This document shows, in pieces, positions 18,027 to 26,717 of a stretch of 45,890 nt of DNA; position 1 is the stretch's first letter; each line of letters starts with the position of its first letter. The position numbers were made by a program, and so were the translations under genes. Below the pieces are notes generated by a model, which saw only the letters and a list, made by a program, of their open reading frames with translations, made no database searches and was not told the origin of the DNA. Source of the DNA: Chloroflexus sp. MS-G (GTDB lineage: Bacteria > Chloroflexota > Chloroflexia > Chloroflexales > Chloroflexaceae). The DNA is taken from contig NZ_JPIM01000026.1 in the NCBI RefSeq assembly GCF_000735195.1, positions 1 to 45,890 of the forward strand, in the 5' to 3' direction.

Positions 18027-18362
18027 ATGTCGTGGGAAGGAATTGCCATTGGTCTGTTCAGCCTGGGAATCATTGGGTTTGGGTTTTTCTGGGTCATTCG
18101 GATGGAATACTACCTCGGATACCTCTGGTGGCCATACCCAATGTTGTTTGGAATCGGTATTGTTGTGCTATCGCTCTTTGTCGCTGACGCAGGATGGTCG
18201 GCGTTGTTAGGGGTGACCGGTGCCTCTTTCATCTGGGGTGCGACCGAGCTGAAGGAGCAGGCAGTTCGGGCGGAATTGGGGTGGTTTCCACGTAATCCGA
18301 ATCCAAAGCCGCTACCGCCGTTTGTTGAACTCATTCGGAAGATCAAGGCGCCGCACCTCTAG
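18027..18362 (+). CDS. DUF4491 family membrane protein
   Basis: This 111-residue protein has three membrane helices (about 5-23, 36-54 and 58-75) followed by the DUF4491 tail ELKEQAVRAELGWFPRNPNPKP. The family is small, membrane-embedded and of unknown role. GAGGGAAC precedes the ATG. It lies 48 bases after its paralogue and is followed by a stable hairpin at 18445. Confidence 0.82.
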   Translation: MSWEGIAIGLFSLGIIGFGFFWVIRMEYYLGYLWWPYPMLFGIGIVVLSLFVADAGWSALLGVTGASFIWGATELKEQAVRAELGWFPRNPNPKPLPPFVELIRKIKAPHL

Positions 18363-18444
18363 GAGAGTACCTTACAAGACAAGCTGGCTGTCCGAGCCGC
18401 CGATGTGTCTGGTGGGAAGTGGTAGCACTGGCGATATGTTCGTT

Positions 18445-18467
18445 GGGGTAGGTTTTCAACCTGCCCC
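18445..18467 (+). terminator. Terminator after the DUF4491 pair
   Basis: GGGGTAGGTT and AACCTGCCCC form a 10-bp stem (one G-T pair) around TTC. The downstream sequence GACTTTTGTTGT is moderately T-rich. Confidence 0.8.
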
Positions 18468-18485
18468 GACTTTTGTTGTCGTTTA

Positions 18486-18730
18486 GTGCCTATCCGAATA
18501 ACCGTCTCACGGTGCAATAGATGCAACCCATCAATGGAAGGACGGGCGCAGCAGTGCTGTGCCCCGACTGATCTGCTGCTGCAACAGAATGTGTCGGATA
18601 GGCGCTCTGTGATCGTCGTCGTGGATACCGGTAGGGGTGAGGCGGCGCCTTACCCCTCCTCGTGAATCTCGTGCACCGCATTACATCCATCGCCGAGGTT
18701 TATCCGTCGTGATGTTTCGGATAGGCGCTC
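18486..18730. repeat. MITE-like element with terminal inverted repeats
   Basis: GCCTATCCGAA (18488-18498) and its exact complement TTCGGATAGGC (18716-18726) bound about 245 bases. A third copy occurs inside, so TCGGATAGGCGCTC appears in direct orientation at 18594-18607 and 18717-18730. The interior also holds a GGGCGCAG-type palindrome (18544-18564). No transposase is present. The structure suggests a non-autonomous element or a composite of intergenic repeats. Confidence 0.5.
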
Positions 18731-18749
18731 AACTGCATAATAACAGTCG

Positions 18750-19487
18750 TTAAACCAGCCGCACCAGCGTCACCGATGAACGCAGCGTAAAGCCGAGCCC
18801 CCGTACCGGACAGAGAAGGGTTGGCTCGTCGGGATTTTCCTCGATCTTCTGCCGGATGCGATACACCCGCCCCTTCACCATTTCACGAGCTTCATCGTGG
18901 CTAATGTCTTGGATATACAACATCTGAGCCAACAATTGAAACGACAACATCTGTTGCGGTGCTCGTGCAATGCGCTCCAGGATTTCTACTTCATCGTCAC
19001 TGAGTTTAATCACATCGCCCCCAATGGTGATACACGATTGATGGGCATCAATCATAATCGGTGGCCGGACGGCGTATGAGCGTAATGATGAGGTCTCGGC
19101 CAGACGCTTGCCGGTGTGCGATGGGGCGCGGTACCAGCGGTGGTGAATCCGCTGCAACACATGACGTACATTCCTGGATGATAATGGCGGGGGCATATAT
19201 TCAACCATTGCAGGTCGCCGCAACGCTACTTCAAAGCCGCGACCGTACAAAACTGAAACCATTTCCGGTCGTTTCATCGAAAAATGTTCCAAAATATCAC
19301 AATTCAAGAAGGGGGATACGCTCAAATTAAAGAAGAAAAGGTCAAAAGCACCACGTTCCAAATAATCACGTGCAGCATACAGATCATCGGTTGCCAAAAC
19401 GGCCCAATGTGAGCGGTTCAGCTCAGCTACTATCGCCTTACGCAGCCGATTATCGCGCTCAACGAGGAGTGCAGTACCCGTCAACAT
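18750..19487 (-). CDS. Atypical OmpR-type response regulator lacking the phospho-acceptor
   Basis: This 245-residue protein has an N-terminal receiver-like domain (about 5-115) and a C-terminal winged-helix DNA-binding domain (about 145-240, IKLSDDEVEILERIA ... RVYRIRQKIEENP ... VRGLGFTL). The receiver is degenerate. The acidic pair is reduced to Glu10 and the site expected to carry the phosphorylated Asp is Asn54 (FFFNLSV). It probably responds to something other than canonical phosphotransfer. No histidine kinase adjoins it. AGGA lies eight bases before the ATG. Confidence 0.82.
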   Translation of the reverse strand: MLTGTALLVERDNRLRKAIVAELNRSHWAVLATDDLYAARDYLERGAFDLFFFNLSVSPFLNCDILEHFSMKRPEMVSVLYGRGFEVALRRPAMVEYMPPPLSSRNVRHVLQRIHHRWYRAPSHTGKRLAETSSLRSYAVRPPIMIDAHQSCITIGGDVIKLSDDEVEILERIARAPQQMLSFQLLAQMLYIQDISHDEAREMVKGRVYRIRQKIEENPDEPTLLCPVRGLGFTLRSSVTLVRLV

Positions 19488-19762
19488 GATGAATATCCTA
19501 TCGTCAGAACAGCCCAGTGTCGCCGATTATACGACTTTACCATACCGAAGAGCAATCACCCATTACTCCTACCAATCTATAGTACTAGTCTGTATATCGT
19601 GAACATGTTTCTGATACTATATGCGAAACAACAATACTTTCTACCAATTTCATAATATTTATGTTTCGTATAATAAAATTCGATGAAGGGTACCGATTTT
19701 TGTCATAAAAGCCTGGATGGGAGTATTATGGATTCCGTTTCGATTCGGCATCACTTGTCCGG

Positions 19763-19771
19763 TGGTATAAT
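19763..19771 (+). promoter_or_regulatory. Extended -10 promoter of radA (leaderless start)
   Basis: TGG-TATAAT (19763-19771) is a perfect extended -10. The ATG of radA begins at 19778, only six bases after it, so transcription would start at or next to the A of the start codon. No -35 and no ribosome site are visible. A second TATAAT near 19670 could add a longer transcript. Confidence 0.65.
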
Positions 19772-19777
19772 ACGGTT

Positions 19778-21178
19778 ATGGCAAAGACACGTACCGTTTT
19801 CGTCTGCCAACAATGTGGCGCCCAGCAAACACGCTGGATGGGAAAATGCCCTGAATGTGGCGCATGGGATAGTCTGGTCGAGCAGCTCGTCATTCCACCT
19901 CGAGCTACCGGTGGCGGACGAGCATCTTCTACCGGACAGAATCAACCTGTCCGTCTGCGTGATGTGCCCCTGACCGATTTCCAACGCCTCCCGGTCTACG
20001 CCGATGAGTTCGCCCGTGTTCTCGGCGGTGGGCTTGTACCTGGTTCGGTCGTGCTGATCGGTGGTGATCCTGGCGTGGGAAAGTCAACGCTCCTCGGTCA
20101 GGTTGCCGCGCACTTCGCGGCTAGTGTCGGGCCGGCGCTTTATGTGAGCGCAGAAGAATCGGCGCAACAGATCAGGCTGCGCGCTGAACGACTCGGCCTT
20201 CACGCCGATGACCTTTTTCTCCTGGCTGAGACGTCGCTTGATCTGATCATTGAGCACATCCGCAATTTACGCCCCCGGCTCGCGATTGTAGACTCGATCC
20301 AGACGGTATACCTCCCTGAGTTAACCAGCGCTGCCGGGAGTGTTTCCCAGGTACGCGAAGGGGCCTTGCGTCTAATGCAACTGGCGAAGGAGACCGCTAT
20401 TCCCATTGTCCTGGTTGGTCACGTGACCAAAGAGGGGGCAATTGCCGGTCCCCGTGTGCTCGAACATATCGTTGATGTTGTGTTGTATCTTGAAGGGGAT
20501 CGCTTCCACCAGTTTCGGCTCCTGCGTGGTGTAAAAAATCGCTTCGGTAGCACCAATGAAGTTGGAGTATTTGAAATGACCGGTGACGGCTTGCGCGAGG
20601 TTCGTAATCCTTCTCAAGTCTTTCTCGCTGAGCGCAATACCCAAAGTCCTGGTTCGACAGTTGCAGTAACTCTGGAGGGCACCCGTCCATTACTGGTTGA
20701 AGTGCAGGCGCTGACATCACATTCCGGGAATGCTCAACCACGACGGACGACCAACGGTTTTGATCTTAATCGACTGCTGATGCTTACCGCCGTCCTCGCG
20801 AAGCGGGTTGGTATTCCACTCTTTAATCAGGATTTGTATGTCAATATCGTCGGCGGTCTGCGGATCAGCGAACCGGCAGCCGATCTTGCGGTAGCGCTGG
20901 CTATTGCCTCATCGTACCGTAATCAGCGCATTGACCCCGACATCGTCTGTCTTGGCGAGATAGGGTTGTCGGGTGAATTACGTAGTGTCAGTCAGCTTGA
21001 ACGTCGGCTGAGTGAAGCGGTAAAGCTGGGTTTTCGACGTGCAATTGTGCCAGCACACTTTACGCTCGAAGCACCAACTGGTCTGCGCATCACACCAGTA
21101 CGGTCTCTATCTGAAGCCGTTGAACTCCTCACCCGCAAAACGACACCTTCCTCTACGCTGGACATTGATGAAGGGTGA
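19778..21178 (+). CDS. radA: DNA repair protein RadA (Sms)
   Basis: This 466-residue RecA-like ATPase promotes branch migration and processing of recombination intermediates. An N-terminal zinc finger is formed by Cys10, Cys13, Cys24 and Cys27. Walker A is GDPGVGKST (96-104), Walker B is in LRPRLAIVDSIQT, and the RadA-specific KNRFGSTNEVG motif lies near 255. A Lon-like C-terminal domain follows (about 300-450, AADLAVALAIASSYRN, CLGEIGLSGELR). It heads an apparent operon with the PIN nuclease gene (4-base gap) and dtd. There is no ribosome site before the ATG, consistent with leaderless translation. Confidence 0.96.
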   Translation: MAKTRTVFVCQQCGAQQTRWMGKCPECGAWDSLVEQLVIPPRATGGGRASSTGQNQPVRLRDVPLTDFQRLPVYADEFARVLGGGLVPGSVVLIGGDPGVGKSTLLGQVAAHFAASVGPALYVSAEESAQQIRLRAERLGLHADDLFLLAETSLDLIIEHIRNLRPRLAIVDSIQTVYLPELTSAAGSVSQVREGALRLMQLAKETAIPIVLVGHVTKEGAIAGPRVLEHIVDVVLYLEGDRFHQFRLLRGVKNRFGSTNEVGVFEMTGDGLREVRNPSQVFLAERNTQSPGSTVAVTLEGTRPLLVEVQALTSHSGNAQPRRTTNGFDLNRLLMLTAVLAKRVGIPLFNQDLYVNIVGGLRISEPAADLAVALAIASSYRNQRIDPDIVCLGEIGLSGELRSVSQLERRLSEAVKLGFRRAIVPAHFTLEAPTGLRITPVRSLSEAVELLTRKTTPSSTLDIDEG

Positions 21179-21181
21179 GAT

Positions 21182-22273
21182 ATGAGACTAGGTCTCGATC
21201 TTCTGGTGCGCTTGTTTGGCTTTGGCTGGATGGCCTATCTTGGTTTCTGGATCGGTCGCTCGCTCTCAGGGCCAAATCCAACGGTTGAACAGACTCAAGC
21301 GACTCTGTTGCTGGCGCTTGCCGGTGGCGGCCTGGGGCTGATCCTTGCGCCACGGGTCATTGTTGATCCACTGCGCTCTCTTTTCCGCCAGGCACGCACT
21401 ATTCCTCTCTATGAAGTTATTCTAGTCGTCCTAGGTGTTGTGTTCGGTAGTTTTATCGGCGCATTGCTTACCGTACCATTGAATACGCTACCTGCGCCGT
21501 ATCGAAACCTGTTACCCACCATCGTCACTGCAATTCTGATCTACTTTAGTGCATCGCTCCTGTATTTACGAAAACGCGAATTTGTCGAACTCGTCAATCG
21601 TTGGCAACAACAGCGAACGTCAGCGTCAACTATAACGGCAGTCCCTTCTGAATCGCCTCCGTCATCACCACCTGAGCGACGCTATCTTATCGATACTAGT
21701 GCGATTATCGATGGTCGGATCGCAGCCGTGGCACGTACCGGTTTTATTGAAGGAACACTCCTCATCCCTTCATTCGTCTTAACCGAATTGCAAATGCTGG
21801 CCGACTCGAACGATGATTTACGGCGCCAGAAAGGACGGCGCGGCCTTGATTTACTGAACCAGATGCAACAATCTTCGCCCCTACCCATCGAGATTGTTCA
21901 CTATGATCTCCCTGACGCACTTCGTGTTGACGATAAATTGATCGAGCTGGCCCGTCGGCATCGCTGCCCGATCATTACGAACGATTACAATCTCCATCGC
22001 GTAGCCGGTTTGCAAGGGGTAACCGTGCTGAGCATCAATCAATTGAGCGATGCCCTGCGTCCGCCAGTGGCGCAGGATCAACGATTGCAGATTCTGATCC
22101 GTAACGAAGGTAACGCCCGTCAGCAGGGAGTTGGGTTTCTTGATGATGGAACACCGGTGATCGTCGAGAATGCGCGGCATCTGATTGGACAGACGATTGA
22201 GGTCGTGGTAACCCGGATTCATCAGACGCAAACCGGTCGTCTGGTCTTTGCAGTTCCTGTTGAGGAAACGTAA
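21182..22273 (+). CDS. Membrane-anchored PIN-TRAM domain nuclease (YacL family)
   Basis: This 363-residue protein has four N-terminal membrane helices (about 5-25, 40-58, 78-100 and 108-128). A cytosolic PIN nuclease domain (about 167-285) contains Asp171 and Asp177 in [11 protein letters not shown], Glu in FVLTELQML, and the DDKLIELA and ITNDYNL segments that complete the acidic site. A TRAM-like RNA-binding tail ends the protein. The arrangement matches YacL/PilT-like proteins commonly next to radA. It starts four bases after radA and its stop overlaps the dtd start by one base. The RNA or DNA target is unknown. Confidence 0.88.
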   Translation: MRLGLDLLVRLFGFGWMAYLGFWIGRSLSGPNPTVEQTQATLLLALAGGGLGLILAPRVIVDPLRSLFRQARTIPLYEVILVVLGVVFGSFIGALLTVPLNTLPAPYRNLLPTIVTAILIYFSASLLYLRKREFVELVNRWQQQRTSASTITAVPSESPPSSPPERRYLIDTSAIIDGRIAAVARTGFIEGTLLIPSFVLTELQMLADSNDDLRRQKGRRGLDLLNQMQQSSPLPIEIVHYDLPDALRVDDKLIELARRHRCPIITNDYNLHRVAGLQGVTVLSINQLSDALRPPVAQDQRLQILIRNEGNARQQGVGFLDDGTPVIVENARHLIGQTIEVVVTRIHQTQTGRLVFAVPVEET

Positions 22274-22749
22274 TGCGTGCAGTTATTCAACGTGTCAGTG
22301 AAGCATCAGTAACGGTCGATGGTCACATTGTGGGCGCAATTGGTCGTGGGTTATTGATTCTCCTTGGCGTGAGCCATACCGATACAGCAACCGATGCGAT
22401 ACTGCTGGCCGCTAAAATTGCGCAACTCCGCATTTTTAGCGACCAGGAGGGAAAATTCAATCTCTCCTTGCTTGATGTTGGTGGTGAGGCATTAGTTGTA
22501 TCGCAGTTCACCCTTTACGCTGACACCCGCAAGGGTCGCCGACCCAGTTTTACGGCTGCGGCCCGTCCTGAACTTGCCGCGCCGCTTGTGGATGCCTTTG
22601 TTGATGCTTTACGCACCCATAACATCCGTGTTGCGACTGGTGTCTTTGGGGCTATGATGCAGGTTGCCTTGATCAATGATGGCCCGGTAACCCTGGTCAT
22701 TGATAGTGGAGACCTCCAAATGCCGCGCCGCGCCCGATCATCGAGCTAG
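22273..22749 (+). CDS. dtd: D-aminoacyl-tRNA deacylase
   Basis: This 158-residue enzyme hydrolyses D-amino acids from mischarged tRNA. The catalytic SQFTLYAD motif and the cross-dimer NDGPVT motif (Gly-cisPro) are intact, with the usual [16 protein letters not shown]-terminus. The start overlaps the preceding stop (TAATG), indicating coupling in the radA-PIN-dtd operon. The C-terminal RRARSSS is a short unconserved tail. Confidence 0.95.
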   Translation: MRAVIQRVSEASVTVDGHIVGAIGRGLLILLGVSHTDTATDAILLAAKIAQLRIFSDQEGKFNLSLLDVGGEALVVSQFTLYADTRKGRRPSFTAAARPELAAPLVDAFVDALRTHNIRVATGVFGAMMQVALINDGPVTLVIDSGDLQMPRRARSSS

Positions 22750-22844
22750 GCAGGAGTCTGTATCTTTCCCTGTCGGCAGTGATGATCTCGTTCAAACCGA
22801 CCCACAATCAAATGTACGGTCACATATCGTTAAGCGCCATCGGG

Positions 22845-22850
22845 TATAAT
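22845..22850 (+). promoter_or_regulatory. -10 box of the rsbT-like operon
   Basis: A perfect TATAAT lies nine bases before the ATG at 22860, so the transcript probably begins within a few bases of the start codon. The -35 region is weak. Confidence 0.5.
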
Positions 22851-22859
22851 TGTGACAGT

Positions 22860-23270
22860 ATGGAATCGATGACGTTTCGCGTCCAGCGTGAAGCAGATGT
22901 CTACGTTGCGCTTAGCAGTGGTCGCCGACTCGCTACCGAGCTACAATTCAGTGAGACCGACCGCACGCGCGTTGAAATCTGCATTCTCGAGCTGGCTCAC
23001 AACTTGATCCGGCATGCCGGTGGCGGCGAAATAGTGCTTACCCGTCTTCAGCGTGACAACACGACCGTGGGGATAGCGGTTGAGGCACGCGATAATGGGC
23101 CGGGCATCCCTGATATTGAACTGGCACTCCGCGATGGTTATAGCACGACTCATTCGCTAGGAGCCGGTTTGCCCGGTGTGCGCCGGCTCATGGATGAGTT
23201 TGAGATTCGTTCAACCCCAGGGATCGGGACAACCGTCCGTGCAGTGAAGTGGCGATCATTGCGTCAGTGA
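22860..23270 (+). CDS. RsbT-like anti-sigma regulatory kinase (GHKL ATPase)
   Basis: This 136-residue protein is a minimal HATPase_c domain. The N-box is ELAHNLIRHAGG with Asn48, the G1 box is DNGPGIPD starting at Asp78, and the G2-like segment is SLGAGLPGVRRLMDEFEI. Size and the ARDNGPGIPD..LALRDGYST motif resemble RsbT, which phosphorylates RsbS/RsbR in stressosomes, rather than RsbW. Starting at 22860 gives the family length; the frame extends upstream but the promoter lies inside that extension. An RsbX-like phosphatase and a histidine kinase follow in tandem. No RsbS or RsbR is encoded in the window. Confidence 0.85.
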   Translation: MESMTFRVQREADVYVALSSGRRLATELQFSETDRTRVEICILELAHNLIRHAGGGEIVLTRLQRDNTTVGIAVEARDNGPGIPDIELALRDGYSTTHSLGAGLPGVRRLMDEFEIRSTPGIGTTVRAVKWRSLRQ

Positions 23271-23279
23271 TGAGGAATT

Positions 23280-23858
23280 ATGAAATTTTCGTGGGGAGCA
23301 GCTATCCGCCCGAAAGCGGGGCAAAGTGTTAGTGGCGATGCGTATGTCATTCTTCCGTTCGCGGACAACCACCTCTTAGCAGCGGTCATTGACGGGCTTG
23401 GCGGTGGAGAAGCGGCTGCCGAAGCTGCGCAGCGTGCAGTGAGTGTTCTTAAACGTCAGCCTACTCTGGAACTAACAGAATTGATGCATCAGGCGGATCG
23501 CGCACTTGCCGGTAGTCGTGGCGCAGTGATGGCACTGCTGCGTCTCGATGCCAGAGACCGTTCCGCTGAGTTTGTAGGAGTGGGAAACATTGGTGTGCAA
23601 GTCTATAGTGATTTGCTGATCAAGCCAATATCGAAAAACGGAATCGTGGGCTATCGCCTACCACAACTCTTGCGTATGACCTATACTTACAATTCGGGTG
23701 ACATCTTCGTTTTATATAGTGATGGGATTTCGAGTCGATTCACAACCGAGCAATCACCCGATCTCTATCAGCCACCGCAGCAGATTGCCGACGAGATTTT
23801 GCAACGCTTCGGTAAGGACAACGACGATGCAACAGTCGTGGTGATCCGCTGCGAATAG
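23280..23858 (+). CDS. RsbX-like PP2C/SpoIIE-type phosphatase
   Basis: This 192-residue single-domain protein has the manganese-binding motifs of PPM phosphatases: SGDA with Asp20, DGLGGG with Asp38, LYSDGIS and a terminal NDDATVVVI. RsbX dephosphorylates RsbS and RsbR to reset a stressosome, so this enzyme is the natural antagonist of the RsbT-like kinase nine bases upstream. GAGGAA precedes the ATG. The substrate is inferred from gene order. Confidence 0.85.
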   Translation: MKFSWGAAIRPKAGQSVSGDAYVILPFADNHLLAAVIDGLGGGEAAAEAAQRAVSVLKRQPTLELTELMHQADRALAGSRGAVMALLRLDARDRSAEFVGVGNIGVQVYSDLLIKPISKNGIVGYRLPQLLRMTYTYNSGDIFVLYSDGISSRFTTEQSPDLYQPPQQIADEILQRFGKDNDDATVVVIRCE

Positions 23859-23871
23859 CACAGAGCAGATA

Positions 23872-26526
23872 GTGTTGGCCTTGCGCATCATGAAGTACAC
23901 ACTCAGCCAATGGCTCGACAACCAACAGACCGCCTTGCTACAGCACTGGTCAAATCAGCTTGAATCTGCTGCCAGCCCGGTAGCGGTACAATCACACATT
24001 GACACAAAACGCTTTGTGTTAGCTCTCATTGCTGCGGCGGAAGGCAACGAGTTGCCATTGCGCGAGCTGTTTACCGATTGGATAACAGGCGAGACCGAAC
24101 CTGATGTACCGGCAATGGTACGGAGTCTCCACTATCTGCACCGTACCTTACGCACGACATTACTGCGTGAACCAGCCGAGCTGACGATCGTCGATGCCCT
24201 GGCCGATCTCTTTGAGCAAACCACAACTATTCTGATCGAAATCTGGTCTGAACACACCAATCAGCTCATCCAGGAACGCGAGTTTATTGCTGCTAGCCTC
24301 GATTCTGCTTCAGCAGCAGCCGATCAGCGTGCATTGCAACTGAAGGCACTCAACGATATTTCACAGCGTCTTTCAGCAACGCTCGACCGTGATGAGCTAC
24401 TCGAAATTGTGATCGATAGCCTGTATCGTCTGACCGAAGCACACCATGTCGCCGTCTGGCTGGTTGACGAACAACAACGGCTCAAGGTCGTTGCCACCCG
24501 TGGTAATGGTGATGGCCCAACCATCGGCTACGTCTTGCCTGAGACAAACCCCGTTTTCCAGACTGCATTTCAGAACGGTGTATTCTGGCCTGCTCCGTCT
24601 GCCGATCCTACGCACGACTGGCTGATCGCCGGGTGCGGTGTCTTGATCATCCCGATGACAGGTGGGACTGGCTTGATCGGTGCTATCACCCTTCAAGAAC
24701 TGCAAAACCCGCTCGATCTACGCTTTATGCAAGACCTGGCCCAGAGCATTGCCAGCCAGGCTGCCATTGCTCTCCAGAATGCAGAGTTGTATCACACGAT
24801 TCGTACTCTCAATGCCGACCTTGAACAGCGTGTGATTGAACGCACTCGTGAGCTGGAAGAAGAGAAGAACCGTCTGGCGACACTGCACGCAATCGCTGCT
24901 CAGGTCAATCAGACCCTCGACCTCGATCAGATTCTCAATAACTCACTGACGATGTTGGCGCGCATTGTGCAAGCCGAACATGCCTCAATTCTGCTCACCG
25001 AAGAAGATAATCCCAGCCTGCTGGTCACACGTGCTATTCTCGGCAAAAAGGTAACCCCCGACAACACGGTACGCTTTGCGATTGGTCAGGGCATTGCCGG
25101 TTGGGCAGCCCAACACGGGCAAACCGTCCTGGTGCATGATGTGGCAAAAGATGAGCGGTGGATCACCATTCCTGGCAGTAGCCGGAAGCGGGAGGGATCG
25201 ATGATCGCCGTTCCGCTTTTTGTGCAGGGTGAGGTCATTGGCGTTATGACCCTCTCGCACCCACAGACCCATTTCTTCAGCGAAGGGCATGTGCGGTTGC
25301 TCAATGCCTGCGCCGGCGCAATTGCGATTGGCATTAATAACGCTAATCTGTTCCGCATGATCAGTGCCGAAGCCGAACGTCGCTACGAACTTCTTGATCG
25401 CCAGCAAAAAGAGACTAGTCAGATCGCTGCAATCTTGCAAAGTTTACTCGATGGTGTGATCGTGTGCGATCTCTACGGTGGTGTGATCAGCATCAATCAG
25501 GCTGCCAGTCGCATCCTCCATCGACCATTGGAAGAGTTACTGCTTTGGAACCTGCATGACATCATTCATCGCTACCTCGGTAACCATGCGGCTGAATTGC
25601 CACTTGATGATCTCTTACGCCGACCGTTAACCGTTGACGGTGCAGCACGAACGTTTACTACGACTGCGGTTATTGCGGGGAAAACGATCAATTTCGCGCT
25701 CAGTCCGGTACTCAAAGACGATGACGAGCTGCTCGGTGCACTGTTGGTATTGCGCGATATTACCCGTGAAGTTGAAGCTGATCGCATGAAGAATGAGTTT
25801 ATCGGCACGATGTCTCACGAGCTGCGTACTCCAATGACTGCGATCAAGGGATTCACCCAGTTGCTGGCTATGGGGGGCCTCGGTCAGTTGAATGATACGC
25901 AGCGCGAATTTGTGAACACGATTTACAACAACACCGAGCGTATGATCAACCTGATCAATGACGTACTCGAAATTACCAAAATTGAGTCGGGGAGCATTGA
26001 TCTCGAATGGCGTGCGCTGCATCTTGCTGAAGCGCTTAGCGGTGTCATTGCCGAACTGCAACCTCAAATCACACAGCGACGCCATCAACTAACTATCTTG
26101 CTCCCGCCGGGCCTGCCTCTGATCCGGGCCGATTCGATGCGCCTGCACCAGATTTTGTTTCATATCCTCTCCAACGCGGTGAAGTATACACCGGCTGGCG
26201 GCTCGATCACTATCGCAGCCCGCGAAGTGATGAATGTCGATCTGCCCGAACCAATACGAAGTACACTGAGCGATAACCGTCGTTATCTCCTGCTGAGCAT
26301 CAGCGATACCGGCGTTGGCATCCGCCCTGAGGATCTGCCACGTATCTTTGATCGCTTCTTCCGTAGCGATAACCCGCTCAAGGTAGAAGCCGGTGGTACA
26401 GGTCTCGGTCTGTCGATTGTCAAACCGCTGGTGGAATTGCTCGGTGGCCGGATATGGGTGGAGAGTACGGTGGGTGTCGGTAGCACCTTTTCGCTCGTCC
26501 TCCCGGTGGCTGGCGATCACAGCTAG
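23872..26526 (+). CDS. Multi-sensor histidine kinase with RsbRD-like N-terminus, two GAF and one PAS domain
   Basis: This 884-residue cytoplasmic kinase begins with a helical region (about 7-150, QWLDNQQTALLQHWSNQLE...) resembling the RsbRD N-terminal sensor. GAF domains follow near 175-310 and 350-495, separated by a coiled coil (RVIERTRELEEEKNRL). A PAS domain (about 520-635) leads to HisKA with phospho-accepting His649 in MSHELRTP. HATPase_c (about 755-880) has N, G1 and G2 boxes intact (HILSNAVKYTP, DTGVGI, GTGLGLSIV). The start is GTG 23872 or ATG 23890. It follows the RsbX-like gene by 13 bases, so the whole cluster is probably one transcript. No response regulator is adjacent. Confidence 0.9.
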   Translation: MLALRIMKYTLSQWLDNQQTALLQHWSNQLESAASPVAVQSHIDTKRFVLALIAAAEGNELPLRELFTDWITGETEPDVPAMVRSLHYLHRTLRTTLLREPAELTIVDALADLFEQTTTILIEIWSEHTNQLIQEREFIAASLDSASAAADQRALQLKALNDISQRLSATLDRDELLEIVIDSLYRLTEAHHVAVWLVDEQQRLKVVATRGNGDGPTIGYVLPETNPVFQTAFQNGVFWPAPSADPTHDWLIAGCGVLIIPMTGGTGLIGAITLQELQNPLDLRFMQDLAQSIASQAAIALQNAELYHTIRTLNADLEQRVIERTRELEEEKNRLATLHAIAAQVNQTLDLDQILNNSLTMLARIVQAEHASILLTEEDNPSLLVTRAILGKKVTPDNTVRFAIGQGIAGWAAQHGQTVLVHDVAKDERWITIPGSSRKREGSMIAVPLFVQGEVIGVMTLSHPQTHFFSEGHVRLLNACAGAIAIGINNANLFRMISAEAERRYELLDRQQKETSQIAAILQSLLDGVIVCDLYGGVISINQAASRILHRPLEELLLWNLHDIIHRYLGNHAAELPLDDLLRRPLTVDGAARTFTTTAVIAGKTINFALSPVLKDDDELLGALLVLRDITREVEADRMKNEFIGTMSHELRTPMTAIKGFTQLLAMGGLGQLNDTQREFVNTIYNNTERMINLINDVLEITKIESGSIDLEWRALHLAEALSGVIAELQPQITQRRHQLTILLPPGLPLIRADSMRLHQILFHILSNAVKYTPAGGSITIAAREVMNVDLPEPIRSTLSDNRRYLLLSISDTGVGIRPEDLPRIFDRFFRSDNPLKVEAGGTGLGLSIVKPLVELLGGRIWVESTVGVGSTFSLVLPVAGDHS

Positions 26527-26662
26527 AGTTCACGAAGATTGCAGTTTTTAGCCGTGTTTGCTGCTATTCATTACATCCATCCCACTGCCGGGTAGGATGA
26601 AAACCTGTACAGTCCTTATCACGGATAACCAATCTTCCGGCTGAGGAAATTTCACCGTGCTG

Positions 26663-26671
26663 TGATATAAT
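26663..26671 (+). promoter_or_regulatory. Extended -10 promoter of the amidotransferase-like genes
   Basis: TGA-TATAAT is a perfect extended -10, predicting a start near 26678 and a leader of about 40 bases before the ATG at 26718. Confidence 0.55.
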
Positions 26672-26717
26672 GCCCATTCATAATACGAACAATACCTCAA
26701 ATATGGAGGAAGTGTAG

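Noticed and set aside
19683..19973. 96-codon frame overlapping the start of radA
   Set aside because: Overlaps the certain radA gene in another frame and contains its promoter.
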